DNA from: Caballeronia cordobensis
GTDB lineage: Bacteria; Pseudomonadota; Gammaproteobacteria; Burkholderiales; Burkholderiaceae
DNA: 64,000 nt
Assembly (NCBI RefSeq): GCF_001544575.2
Contig: NZ_FCNY02000001.1
Location: 1 to 64,000, forward strand
Direction of reading: 5' to 3'
Below the pieces are notes generated by a model. That model had not been told where the DNA came from and made no database searches. It was given only the letters and a program-made list of their open reading frames with translations. How positions within the stretch are numbered: the first letter of the stretch is position 1; every line of letters begins with the position of its first letter. The translations under genes and the position numbers were made by a program. Positions 28,527-37,354 of this stretch are shown in pieces.

Positions 28527-30122
28527 ATGCCGCTCGCTTCCCGTTTCGCGTCCCGCCGTCTTTCCTCGTTCGCGCTCGCCGCCGTTCTCGCCTGCGCGGC
28601 GTTCGGTCCTGCGCCCGCAGCCTTCGCCCGCGGCGGCACGAAAGCCGAATCGCAGGCGCAGTCGCCGGAGCGCGCGGCGAAAGGCAAGCGCGCCGCGAAG
28701 AACGGGAAAGCCGCGCGCATCGCGAAAGCGAGCGTGCCGGCCGGACCGCTGCCCGCATCGGTCATGACGGCGCTCGCGCGCGCGCACGTGCCGCTCTCGT
28801 CGATGAGCGTCGTCGTGCAACGTATCGGCGCGCCCACGCCGCTCGTCTCGATCAACGCGAACGAGCCGATGCTGCCCGCTTCCACGATGAAGCTCGTCAC
28901 CACGTACGCGGGCCTCTCGATACTCGGGCCCGACTATCGCTGGAAGACGACCGCCTACGCCGACGGCCAGATCGACACGCAAGGCGTGCTGCACGGCAAT
29001 CTCTACATTCAGGGCACGGGCGACCCCAAGCTCGTGCCGGAAGAACTGATCGATCTCGTCGACCAGGTCCGCAAGAACGGCATCACCGGCATCGACGGCG
29101 CGCTCGTGCTCGACAAGCGCTATTTCGACGCCTCCACGCGCGACCTGCCCGCCTTCGACAACGACGACAGCGCGCCCTACAACGTCGGTCCCGATCCGTT
29201 GCTCTATGCGTTCAAGTCGCTGTCCTTCACCCTGACGCCGAACGCGGACGGGCAAGTGTCCATCGACGTCTTGCCGCAGCTCGCGCAACTGCAGATCGAC
29301 AACGAATTGCGCGTCACGCGCGGCGCGTGCGTCGGCTCGCTTTCGGCGGCGTCACCGAGCGTCGCGCAGACGCAGGGCGGTTTCGTGCAGGCGTCGTTCA
29401 TCGGCGACTATCCGCTGCGCTGCGGCTCGCGCACCGTCAACGTCGCCGCGCTCGATCATTCGACGTTCTTCGCGGGCGGCTTTCTCGCGCTGTGGAAGCA
29501 GGCCGGCGGCACGTTCCAGGGCGCGACGCGTGAAGGCCCGACGCCGTCGGGCGCGCGGCTCGTCGGCACGCATCGCAGCCCGGTGCTCTCGGATGTCGTG
29601 CGCGACATCAACAAGTTCAGCAACAACGTGATGGCGCGCAACCTGTTCCTCACGATCGGCGCGTCGCAGTTGAAGCCGCCCGCGACGACGGCGAAGTCCG
29701 CCGCGGCGATCCAGTCGTTCCTTAAGCGCAGCGCCTTGCCGATGAACGGCCTCGCGCTCGACAACGGTTCGGGCCTTTCGCGCGACGAGCACATCAGCGC
29801 GGCTTCGCTCGCCGATCTGCTGCAGGCGGCGAACGCGAGTCCGGTCGCGCAGGTGTTCGTCGAGTCGCTGCCGATCGCGGGCGTCGACGGCACGATGCGC
29901 AACCGTCTCACCAACGCGGGCGCGCTCGGCAATGCGCACATCAAGACCGGCACGCTGCGCGACGTGCGCGCGATCGCGGGCTATGTCGGCGCGGCGAACG
30001 GCGAGAGTTACGTGATCGTGAGCTTCATCAACGATCCGCGCGCCGAGGCCGCGCGCGCCGCCCACGACGCGCTGCTCGAATGGGTCTACGAGGGCGCGCG
30101 CAGGGCGGATCTGGCGGAGTGA
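28527..30122 (+). CDS. dacB: D-alanyl-D-alanine carboxypeptidase/endopeptidase (PBP4)
   Basis: A 531-aa periplasmic class C penicillin-binding protein (peptidase S13) that trims or cleaves peptidoglycan peptide cross-links. It has an N-terminal signal peptide (cleavage near AFA-R, about 35) and then a Lys/Ala-rich linker to about 70. The SxxK motif STMK (Ser119, Lys122), the SxN motif in KFSNNVMARN and the KTG motif in HIKTGTLRD all match the family. Length is typical for DacB. It is divergent from the response regulator. A GC-rich hairpin follows the stop. Confidence 0.93.
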   Translation: MPLASRFASRRLSSFALAAVLACAAFGPAPAAFARGGTKAESQAQSPERAAKGKRAAKNGKAARIAKASVPAGPLPASVMTALARAHVPLSSMSVVVQRIGAPTPLVSINANEPMLPASTMKLVTTYAGLSILGPDYRWKTTAYADGQIDTQGVLHGNLYIQGTGDPKLVPEELIDLVDQVRKNGITGIDGALVLDKRYFDASTRDLPAFDNDDSAPYNVGPDPLLYAFKSLSFTLTPNADGQVSIDVLPQLAQLQIDNELRVTRGACVGSLSAASPSVAQTQGGFVQASFIGDYPLRCGSRTVNVAALDHSTFFAGGFLALWKQAGGTFQGATREGPTPSGARLVGTHRSPVLSDVVRDINKFSNNVMARNLFLTIGASQLKPPATTAKSAAAIQSFLKRSALPMNGLALDNGSGLSRDEHISAASLADLLQAANASPVAQVFVESLPIAGVDGTMRNRLTNAGALGNAHIKTGTLRDVRAIAGYVGAANGESYVIVSFINDPRAEAARAAHDALLEWVYEGARRADLAE

Positions 30123-30128
30123 ACGCGG

Positions 30129-30150
30129 CGCCGGGCACGGCCGCCCGGCG
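30129..30150 (+). terminator. Possible weak terminator of dacB
   Basis: An 8-bp stem CGCCGGGC / GCCCGGCG with a 6-base loop lies 7 bases after the stop. It has no proper T-run, so termination is uncertain. Confidence 0.4.
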
Positions 30151-30355
30151 TGACCGAAGATTTCTTCTACGAAGTCGCGCCCGGGAAGGCGCGCGCGCCG
30201 TGTACGCTGTCGGGCACGGCGCTTTGGCCGGGTGCGACGCGTATCAGGAGGGGCGTGTTGCATCGCCTAAAATGGCAGCTACGCGGCGTGAAGACCGCAC
30301 GACGGTCGGACACCGCAATCGAACTAGAAAACACCGAAGAACGGAGACGAGGTCC

Positions 30356-31462
30356 ATGAAGAAGCAACGCTCGATGCGCGCCGCCCTGACGCGCTTTGCT
30401 CAAGTCGCGACGGCCAGCGCCGCGTTTGCCCTGATCGCCGCGTGCGGCGGCGGCGGTGACGACAACAATTCCACCCCGCCGGGCGGCGTCAAGCTGCAGA
30501 TCGTGTCCTTCGGCGACAGCCTTTCCGATGTCGGCACGTACGCACCCGTCGCGGCGGCGAACTTCGGCGGCGGGCGCTTCACGACGAATCCGGGCCAGGT
30601 CTGGGTGCAGAACGTCGCGCAGTATTACGGCGACACGCTGACGCCCGCGATGACCGGCGGTTTTGGGGTCCCGCCGGCGGCGCAGTCGGGATTGGGGTAT
30701 GCGCAGGGTGGCGCACTGGTGACGAACCCGATCGGTATCAATCACGTGTCGAACGATCCTGCGAATTTTCAGGGCGCGCTGACGGTGCCGGTCGTCCAGC
30801 AGGTGACGAACTATCTCAGCGCGCACGGCAGCTTCAATTCGAACCAGCTCGTGATCGTCAATGGCGGCGGTAACGATATCCTGTACAACTTCCAGTTGGC
30901 GCAGACGGGGGCGATCACGCCGGCTCAGGCTAGCGCGGCGATCGGCAAGGCGGCTATCGATCTTGCGGGCATAATCGGCAAAGTCTTGCAGAGCGGCGCG
31001 ACGCACGTGCTGGTGTCGAATGTGCCGGACATCGGCACGACGCCGCAGGGCATGATGAGTTCGGCGGCGAATCGGGCGTTGCTCACGCAGGCATCGCTCG
31101 GATTCAACCAGGCGCTTGCCGGGGCGCTGACGCAAGCGGGGCTGATGTCGAAGGTGATCTATCTCGACATCGTGCCGGTGCTTGCCAATGTCACGGCGAA
31201 TTTTGGGCAGTTCGGATTCACGGTGTCGAATACCGGTACGGCCTGTAATCTGCAGGCGATGGCGGCGGCGGCGCAGAAGTTCGGCGAACCCAACCCGGCT
31301 GCTTTCGCGACTTCCCTGTTTTGCTCGCCGGAGACTTTGACTGTGGCAGGCGCGGATCAGACCTACATGTACGCCGATACCGTGCATCCGACGACGCATC
31401 TGGGTGCGTTGTACGCGCAAGCGGCGGAACAGGTGGTGGCGAAGTCGGGGTTGGGGAAGTAA
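30356..31462 (+). CDS. GDSL-family lipase/esterase lipoprotein
   Basis: A 368-aa secreted hydrolase. The signal sequence ends in a lipobox (ALIAACGGGG, Cys30), predicting a lipid anchor. The SGNH/GDSL blocks are visible: block I SFGDSLSDVG (Ser55), block III GGGNDIL and block V DTVHPTTH near the C-terminus (Asp and His of the triad). It is likely an esterase or phospholipase on the outer membrane, with unknown substrate. The in-frame sequence upstream to 30080 overlaps dacB and has no signal, so the ATG at 30356 is chosen; GGAGACGAGG lies upstream. A strong terminator follows, immediately next to the CRISPR array. Confidence 0.88.
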   Translation: MKKQRSMRAALTRFAQVATASAAFALIAACGGGGDDNNSTPPGGVKLQIVSFGDSLSDVGTYAPVAAANFGGGRFTTNPGQVWVQNVAQYYGDTLTPAMTGGFGVPPAAQSGLGYAQGGALVTNPIGINHVSNDPANFQGALTVPVVQQVTNYLSAHGSFNSNQLVIVNGGGNDILYNFQLAQTGAITPAQASAAIGKAAIDLAGIIGKVLQSGATHVLVSNVPDIGTTPQGMMSSAANRALLTQASLGFNQALAGALTQAGLMSKVIYLDIVPVLANVTANFGQFGFTVSNTGTACNLQAMAAAAQKFGEPNPAAFATSLFCSPETLTVAGADQTYMYADTVHPTTHLGALYAQAAEQVVAKSGLGK

Positions 31463-31486
31463 GCGATTCTCTTTGAGATGGGGAAG

Positions 31487-31520
31487 CCGCCCGGATGAGG
31501 GATTGTCCGGGCGGTTTTTG
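31487..31520 (+). terminator. Rho-independent terminator of the GDSL lipase gene
   Basis: A 9-bp stem CCGCCCGGA / TCCGGGCGG with a 10-base loop is followed by TTTTTG and then TTTTTT. The T-tract runs straight into the decayed end of the CRISPR array. Confidence 0.9.
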
Positions 31521-31521
31521 T

Positions 31522-32159
31522 TTTTTGTCTCCGCAGGAGCGGAGGAAGGGCGAGGTGCTGCTGGCTCGCGGTTCCCTTGGGAGGCCTATCTCCGCGTACG
31601 CGGAGGAAACCTGTAACAGCCCGTTTAGCTGTTACATCGGGTGGGCCTATCTCCGCCCACGCGGAGGAAACGTGCGAATCATGGGCTTCCCTTCAGCAAG
31701 CGGAGGTCTATCTCCGCCCACGCGGAGGAAACGGCGATGTGCACATGGATTGCACGCTCGAATACGGCCTATCTCCGCCCACGCGGAGGAAACCCCGCAG
31801 AAGGCCGCACCGTGCCCGATACGCCGGGCCTATCTCCGCGTACACGGAGGAAAGTTATCGACAGCGCTCAGGGCGTCACCGACGTTGGGCCTATCTCCGC
31901 CCACGCGGAGGAAACTGATGCGGCCGCAACTCGCCGCGAGGAATCTTGGGCCTATCTCCGCCCATGCGGAGGAAACGTGCTCGCGGAATCGAGCGCGCAT
32001 TCCGGAAAGGGCCTATCTCCGCCCACGCGGAGGAAACGACCAACTTAGAATCTTTGCGTTGCTCGCGCAAGGCCTATCTCCGCCCACGCGGAGGAAACAT
32101 TTCGCTGTAGGCGCTTTTGATGACGAAGGCGGGCCTATCTCCGCCCACGCGGAGGAAAC
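31522..32159 (-). CRISPR. Orphan CRISPR array, type I-E-like repeat
   Basis: Ten clear 28-bp repeats start at 31583, 31644, 31705, 31766, 31827, 31888, 31949, 32010, 32071 and 32132. The period is exactly 61, giving 33-base spacers. One more decayed repeat fits the same register at 31522-31549. The core is a hairpin CTCCGC-CCAC-GCGGAG. Read on the minus strand, the repeat begins GTTTCCTCCGCG and ends GATAGGCC. By eye it matches 19 of 28 positions of the E. coli type I-E repeat, with a compensated stem pair. Six repeats are identical (2, 4, 6, 8, 9, 10 counted from 31583). Repeats 1 and 5 have a GTAC loop, 3 and 7 single changes. Decay increases leftward, placing the leader at the right end. 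No cas genes lie in the window. Spacers differ from one another. Confidence 0.95.
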
Positions 32160-32235
32160 CCTAGATCATAACCAACTGATCCAAAAGCGGAATCCCGACA
32201 ACCGATCTTCACATTCACCCAAAACCCGCAGCGAA
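32160..32235 (-). promoter_or_regulatory. Putative CRISPR leader
   Basis: This 76-base stretch lies between the conserved end of the array and the stop codon of sua5, and is A/T-richer than its neighbours. Its position next to the least-decayed repeats makes it the likely leader. It is short, so array transcription may start inside sua5 or continue from the sua5 operon on the same strand. No clear promoter boxes were found. Confidence 0.5.
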
Positions 32236-33258
32236 TCACTCCTCAGCCTCAAACGCCGCCGCCGCCCGTCCCAACCTGTCATTCACCGCAATCCACTCCA
32301 CCGTCTCCGGCAGCTTCTCGATCAGAATCCGCTCCACATTCGCCCGATCCAGCGCCCGCAGCAAACCATAAAGATCCCGGGCATAAGACTGCGGATCTTC
32401 CGGCGCCGCCACGAAGTGAACATGCGAGGCGCGCGCCCACTCCCCCGCGCTCGACGCCCGCGCCACCAGTGCGATTTTCTTGTCGCCATCACGACGAAGC
32501 AGCGGTTCCATCGCCGAAAACGGCAGCAGCACGAGCGGCGTCCTCGGCGCGTAATGCGCCTTCAACGTCCCCGACGCCCTCGGCGCAGTCGCATCCGAAC
32601 CATCGGGCAAGCGAGGCGCAATGCCGATCACATCCGCGATCTGTTGCGGGCTCACGTGCCCCGGCCGCAGCAGCGCCGGAAAGCCGCGCGACAAATCCAG
32701 AATCGTCGATTCGATGCCGACATCCGCCGCGCCGCCATCGAGCACATGCACCGCGCCGCCGAATTCATCGCGAACATGCTGCGCGGTCGTCGGGCTGACG
32801 TGCCCGAAGCGATTCGCCGACGGCCCCGCGACACCGCCCTGCTTGCCCGTGCCGCGACGCCGCGCGTGAAACGCCGACAACAACTGCTGCGCCACCGGAT
32901 GCGACGGACACCGCACGCCGACCGAATCCTGCCCGCCGCTCACCGCCGCCGGAATATGCGCGGCGCGCTTCAAAATCAGCGTCAACGGGCCGGGCCAGAA
33001 CGCATCGATGAGCTTTTGCGCATCGGCGGGCATCTCGCGCACCCAGTAGCCCGGATCGGCCTCGGGCGCGAGATGGACGATCACCGGATGATTCGCCGGC
33101 CGCCCTTTCGCCGCATAGATGCGCGCGATGGCGTCGGGATTCTCGGCGTCCCCGCCGAGCCCGTAGACGGTTTCAGTGGGAAACGCGACGAGTTCGCCCG
33201 CATCGAGCAAGGCGGCGGCTTCGTCGATCTGCGCCGCACCCGGATAAATGATGGTCAT
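32236..33258 (-). CDS. sua5: L-threonylcarbamoyladenylate synthase (Sua5 type)
   Basis: A 340-aa enzyme that makes threonylcarbamoyl-AMP from threonine, bicarbonate and ATP, the first step of t6A formation at tRNA position 37. The N-terminal YrdC domain (about 5-200) carries the conserved FPTETVYGLG, AKGRP.HP and the KR/SxN-type binding segments (VAGPSANRFG). A C-terminal Sua5 domain (about 215-335) makes it the long form rather than a YrdC/TsaC protein. It is the last gene of a purK-purE-purC minus-strand run. Its stop is 76 bases from the CRISPR array. Confidence 0.93.
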   Translation of the reverse strand: MTIIYPGAAQIDEAAALLDAGELVAFPTETVYGLGGDAENPDAIARIYAAKGRPANHPVIVHLAPEADPGYWVREMPADAQKLIDAFWPGPLTLILKRAAHIPAAVSGGQDSVGVRCPSHPVAQQLLSAFHARRRGTGKQGGVAGPSANRFGHVSPTTAQHVRDEFGGAVHVLDGGAADVGIESTILDLSRGFPALLRPGHVSPQQIADVIGIAPRLPDGSDATAPRASGTLKAHYAPRTPLVLLPFSAMEPLLRRDGDKKIALVARASSAGEWARASHVHFVAAPEDPQSYARDLYGLLRALDRANVERILIEKLPETVEWIAVNDRLGRAAAAFEAEE

Positions 33259-33282
33259 TGCGTCAACAACTACGAGAAAAAC

Positions 33283-34470
33283 TCAATCAATCGTGATGTG
33301 CAGCATGCGCGCACAGTCGCGCGCCGCCGTGCGCGCCTCTTCGAGCGTCGCCGCCGTGAAATTGATGTGGCCCATCTTGCGGCCGCGGCGCGCCTCTTCC
33401 TTGCCGTACAGATGCAGCCGCGCCGACGGCATCGCGGCGACTTCCGCCCACGCGGGGGCGCGCGCCTTATTGCCGTCGAACCAGATATCGCCGAGCAGAT
33501 TCAGCATCGCGGCAGGCGAATGCTGGCGCGTGTCGCCAAGCGGCATGCCGGTCATCGCGCGCACCTGCTGCTCGAACTGGCTCGTCGCGCAGGCATCGAC
33601 CGTATAGTGGCCAGAATTGTGCGGACGCGGCGCCATCTCGTTGGCGATCAGCGAGCCGTCTTCCAGCACGAAGAATTCGACGCACAGCACGCCCACGTAG
33701 CCGAGCTTCGCCGCGATGGTCAGCGCCGCGTCCTGCGCCTGAGCGACGAGCGCAGCGGATGCATCGGGCGCGGGCACGACCGTCTTCGCGAGAATGCCGC
33801 TCGTGTGCACGTTCTGCGCGAGCGGAAACACGGCCGACTTGCCGTCGCCGCCGCGCGCGATCAGCACCGACACTTCGTACTTGAGCGGCATGCGCTTTTC
33901 CAGCACGCAAGGCACGCCCGAGAGCGATGCGTGCGCGTGGCGCACTTCATCGACATTGCGCACATTGACCTGCCCCTTGCCGTCGTAGCCCATGCGCGCG
34001 GTTTTCAGAATGCCCGGCAGCACGGCTGCGATTTTCTCGTCGGGGATCGCGGCGAGCGCGTCCGCCGATTCGATCACCACATGCGGGGCGACCGGCACGC
34101 CCGATTCCGCGATGAAACGCTTCTCCGCCACGCGATCCTGCGCGATCGCCACGCAACTCGCCGCCGGACTCACGAACGTGCACGACGCGAGAAATTCGAG
34201 GCTCGCGGACGGCACGTTCTCGAATTCCGTCGATACCGCCGCGCACAGCCGGCCGAGCTCGGTCAGCGCGGCGCGGTCGTCGTAGGCGGCACGGATGTGG
34301 CGGTCCGCGACGGCGCCCGCGGGACTCGTCTCGTCCGGATCGAGGACGGCGACGCGATAACCCATCGATTGCGCGGCGAAGCAGAACATGCGGCCGAGCT
34401 GGCCGCCGCCGACCATGCCGAGCCACGCGCCCGGCAGAATGGGAGAGATCGGGGAGTTTTGTGGGTTCAT
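33283..34470 (-). CDS. purK: 5-(carboxyamino)imidazole ribonucleotide synthase
   Basis: A 395-aa ATP-grasp enzyme that carboxylates aminoimidazole ribonucleotide with bicarbonate and ATP, in purine synthesis. The N-terminal start region shows [12 protein letters not shown], typical of PurK. The ATP-grasp core has a Lys/Glu region ([19 protein letters not shown]) and the metal-binding end ([15 protein letters not shown]). It lies 70 bases downstream of purE, which uses its product, and 24 bases upstream of sua5. Confidence 0.96.
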   Translation of the reverse strand: MNPQNSPISPILPGAWLGMVGGGQLGRMFCFAAQSMGYRVAVLDPDETSPAGAVADRHIRAAYDDRAALTELGRLCAAVSTEFENVPSASLEFLASCTFVSPAASCVAIAQDRVAEKRFIAESGVPVAPHVVIESADALAAIPDEKIAAVLPGILKTARMGYDGKGQVNVRNVDEVRHAHASLSGVPCVLEKRMPLKYEVSVLIARGGDGKSAVFPLAQNVHTSGILAKTVVPAPDASAALVAQAQDAALTIAAKLGYVGVLCVEFFVLEDGSLIANEMAPRPHNSGHYTVDACATSQFEQQVRAMTGMPLGDTRQHSPAAMLNLLGDIWFDGNKARAPAWAEVAAMPSARLHLYGKEEARRGRKMGHINFTAATLEEARTAARDCARMLHITID

Positions 34471-34540
34471 CGTGGAGTCTGGATGCTGGCGGGCGGTCCG
34501 ATACGGCTTCGTCGCGCCATGAAAGTGGGAACGGCGAGAC

Positions 34541-35053
34541 TCAAAGCGGCGGCAGCGCCATGTCGCGCGCGGCCTGATTCTGCTTCACGCGAAAGGCGGC
34601 GAGCGCATCGGCGTACTTCGAATCGGTGGCGCTCAGAATCGATACCGCGAACAGCGCCGCGTTTGCCGCCCCCGCCTCGCCGATGGCGAACGTCGCGACC
34701 GGCACGCCCTTGGGCATCTGCACGATCGAATGCAGCGAGTCGACGCCCTTCAGATACTTGCTTGCCACCGGCACGCCGAGGACCGGCAGCGTCGTCTTCG
34801 CGGCCAGCATGCCCGGCAGATGCGCCGCGCCCCCCGCGCCCGCGATGATCGCGCGCACGCCCCGCTCGCGCGCGCTTTCGGCGTAGGCGAACATTTCGTC
34901 CGGCATGCGATGCGCCGACACGACCTTCGCCTCGTACGGCACGCCGAATTCCTGAAGAATCGCGACCGCGTTCTTCATCACGTCCCAGTCGGAGCTGGAG
35001 CCCATCAACACGCCGACGAGCGGCGCTTTATGCGTATGAACTTCGTTCGTCAT
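34541..35053 (-). CDS. purE: 5-(carboxyamino)imidazole ribonucleotide mutase
   Basis: A 170-aa class I PurE that moves the carboxylate of N5-CAIR to give CAIR. The conserved start [14 protein letters not shown], the active-site SAHRMPD and the [11 protein letters not shown] segment match the family, as does length. It works directly after PurK, whose gene follows. It lies 11 bases downstream of purC, so the three pur genes look like one transcript. Confidence 0.97.
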   Translation of the reverse strand: MTNEVHTHKAPLVGVLMGSSSDWDVMKNAVAILQEFGVPYEAKVVSAHRMPDEMFAYAESARERGVRAIIAGAGGAAHLPGMLAAKTTLPVLGVPVASKYLKGVDSLHSIVQMPKGVPVATFAIGEAGAANAALFAVSILSATDSKYADALAAFRVKQNQAARDMALPPL

Positions 35054-35064
35054 GTCTCTTCTAC

Positions 35065-35955
35065 TCAGTCGAGCGTCTTGCCGGTCAGACGCTGCAGCGC
35101 TTCCTGATATTTCTCCGACGTCCTGGCGATCACGTCATCGGGCAGCTTCGGCGCGGGCGGCTCCTTCTTCCACGGCTGCGTTTCGAGCCAGTCGCGCACG
35201 AACTGCTTGTCGAACGAAGGCGGGTTCGTGCCGACCTGATAGCCGTCGGCGGGCCAGAAACGCGACGAATCGGCGGTGAGCACTTCGTCCATCAGATACA
35301 GCTCGCCCTTGTCGTCGAGCCCGAATTCGAACTTCGTATCCGCAATGATGATGCCGCGCGTGGCCGCGTACGCAGCGGCTTCCTCGTACAACTGAATCGA
35401 AATGCGCTTGATCGTCGCGGAAAGCTCCGTGCCGATGCGGCGTTCCATCTCATCGTAGGTGATGTTTTCGTCGTGATGGCCCATTTCGGCCTTCGCGGCG
35501 GGCGTGAAAATCGGCTCGGGCAGCTTTTGCGCGTTCTGCAAACCGGGCGGCAGTTCGACGCCGCACACGGAACCGGTCGCCTGATAGTCCTTCCAGCCGC
35601 TGCCCGCGAGATAGCCGCGCACGACCGCTTCGACGAGAATCGGCTCCAGGCGCTTCACGACAACCGCGCGGCCCTTGACCTGCTCGGCTTCGCCGGGCGC
35701 GACGACCGTCGCGGGGTCGATGCCCGTGTTGTGGTTCGGCACGATGTGACCGAGCTTCTCGAACCAGAAATCGGCCATCGTGTTGAGCACGCGGCCCTTG
35801 TTCGGAATCGGCTCGCCCATGACGACGTCGAACGCGGAAAGGCGGTCGGTCGTCACGATCAGGAGCTTGTCCTGACCGACTGCGTAGTTGTCGCGGACCT
35901 TGCCGCGGCCAAGCAGGGGCAGCGATTTGATCGTGGATTCGTATAGCGTGGACAT
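35065..35955 (-). CDS. purC: Phosphoribosylaminoimidazole-succinocarboxamide synthase
   Basis: A 296-aa SAICAR synthase that joins CAIR and aspartate using ATP. Conserved segments include GKVRDNY near residue 17, the sugar-phosphate site [16 protein letters not shown] and the aspartate-binding DTKFEFGLD, followed by [13 protein letters not shown]. The in-frame region upstream to 36033 lacks family homology, so I start at MSTLYES (35955). Gene order purC-purE-purK places three pathway steps together. Confidence 0.97.
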   Translation of the reverse strand: MSTLYESTIKSLPLLGRGKVRDNYAVGQDKLLIVTTDRLSAFDVVMGEPIPNKGRVLNTMADFWFEKLGHIVPNHNTGIDPATVVAPGEAEQVKGRAVVVKRLEPILVEAVVRGYLAGSGWKDYQATGSVCGVELPPGLQNAQKLPEPIFTPAAKAEMGHHDENITYDEMERRIGTELSATIKRISIQLYEEAAAYAATRGIIIADTKFEFGLDDKGELYLMDEVLTADSSRFWPADGYQVGTNPPSFDKQFVRDWLETQPWKKEPPAPKLPDDVIARTSEKYQEALQRLTGKTLD

Positions 35956-36039
35956 CGTCGTGTACCGGAAAAAAGTGATTCGCCGCTTTCGAATTGCAAA
36001 GCGGCGCGGAATCAACAAAAGGGCAAGAGACAAAACCGA

Positions 36040-36073
36040 AAAAGACGAACGGGCTCCGAACCCGGAACCCGTT
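36040..36073 (-). terminator. Possible terminator after fructose-bisphosphate aldolase
   Basis: Read on the minus strand, AACGGG / CCCGTT forms a 6-bp stem with a small inner stem. TTTTT follows a few bases later. It is 38 bases after the aldolase stop. The stem is short. Confidence 0.5.
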
Positions 36074-36111
36074 GATTTTACTTTACAAATGCCGACCGAC
36101 TCAGAAGAGTC

Positions 36112-37176
36112 TCATTTGACGATCTGCGAAAGCGCACCGGACTTGTACTTCTCGGCGATCTTGTCGAGCGAAACCGGCTTGATCTTGCCCGCCATGCCCT
36201 CGCAGCCGAACTGCATGTAACGCTGGCGGCAGATTTCCTTGGCCGCCTCGCGCGCGGGCTTCAGATAGTCGCGCGGATCGAACTTCGACGGATTCTCGAA
36301 CAGATAGCGGCGAATCGCGCCGGTGATCGCGAGGCGCAGGTCGGTGTCGATGTTCACCTTGCGCACGCCGTGCTTGATGCCTTCCTGAATCTCTTCGACC
36401 GGCACGCCGTAGGTTTCCTTCATGTCGCCGCCGAATTCGCGGATTTCGGCCAGCAGTTCCTGCGGCACCGACGACGAACCGTGCATCACCAGGTGCGTGT
36501 TCGGAATGCGCTGGTGAATCTCGCGGATGCGGTCGATGGCGAGGATATCGCCCGTGGGCTTCTTTGAAAACTTGTACGCGCCGTGCGACGTGCCGATCGC
36601 GATGGCGAGCGCATCGCACTGCGTCTGCTTGACGAAGTCGGCGGCCTGCTCGACGTCCGTCAGAAGCTGCTCGCGCGTCATCGTGCCTTCGGCGCCGTGG
36701 CCGTCTTCCTTGTCGCCCTTCATGGTTTCGAGCGAGCCGAGCACGCCCAGTTCGGCTTCGACGGTCACGCCGATAGAATGCGAGAACTCCACGACCTGCT
36801 TCGACACCGCGACGTTGTACTCGTAGGATGCGACGGTCTTGCCATCGGCTTCGAGCGAGCCGTCCATCATCACGCTCGTGAAACCGGAGCGGATCGCGGC
36901 CATGCACACCGCCGGCGACTGGCCGTGATCCTGATGCATCACGACGGGAATATGCGGATACGACTCGACGGCCGCTTCGATCAGATGGCGCAGGAACGCC
37001 TCGCCCGCGTACTTACGCGCGCCGGCCGACGCCTGCATGATCACGGGCGCGTTCACTTCGTTCGCGGCCGACATGATCGCCTGCACCTGCTCCAGATTAT
37101 TGACGTTGAACGCCGGGAGGCCGTAACCGTGTTCCGCAGCGTGATCCAGCAGTTGACGCATTGATACGAGAGGCAT
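36112..37176 (-). CDS. fba: Class II fructose-bisphosphate aldolase
   Basis: A 354-aa zinc-dependent aldolase that splits or forms fructose 1,6-bisphosphate in glycolysis and gluconeogenesis. Visible features are [18 protein letters not shown] near the N-terminus, the zinc-binding HQDHGQSP and EAELGVLGS segments, and GTSHGAYKF and HGSSSVP for phosphate binding. The length and the long insert before the C-terminus match the subtype also used in Calvin-cycle operons (CbbA). No other Calvin genes are here, so central glycolysis is the role. It follows pyk and pgk on the same strand. Confidence 0.95.
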   Translation of the reverse strand: MPLVSMRQLLDHAAEHGYGLPAFNVNNLEQVQAIMSAANEVNAPVIMQASAGARKYAGEAFLRHLIEAAVESYPHIPVVMHQDHGQSPAVCMAAIRSGFTSVMMDGSLEADGKTVASYEYNVAVSKQVVEFSHSIGVTVEAELGVLGSLETMKGDKEDGHGAEGTMTREQLLTDVEQAADFVKQTQCDALAIAIGTSHGAYKFSKKPTGDILAIDRIREIHQRIPNTHLVMHGSSSVPQELLAEIREFGGDMKETYGVPVEEIQEGIKHGVRKVNIDTDLRLAITGAIRRYLFENPSKFDPRDYLKPAREAAKEICRQRYMQFGCEGMAGKIKPVSLDKIAEKYKSGALSQIVK

Positions 37177-37354
37177 TGTGGTGAGACTCCATGATGTGAA
37201 ACGAATTCTTCAGCGCGATGCCGCTCTGTGGCGGTGGTCGGCTCGTTCGCCGTCTTGCGCGCTTGATGAGGCACGCGCCGCTGCCGGTACGGCGCGCGCC
37301 TCGGAACTGCGGCAAACCGCGCGGTCATTGACCGCGCCTCTTTCTCGATAAGGC

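Noticed and set aside
31583..32159. Repeat array as a coding tandem repeat protein
   Set aside because: A 61-base period is not a multiple of three, so any protein would change frame at each unit. Spacers are unique, as in CRISPR.
31495..34848. Very long open frame (over 1100 codons) on the plus strand across the CRISPR array, sua5 and purK
   Set aside because: Its first part is only the repeat array read in three frames (the phase shifts by one every 61 bases), and the rest is antisense to sua5, purK and purE, whose minus-strand proteins are unmistakable.
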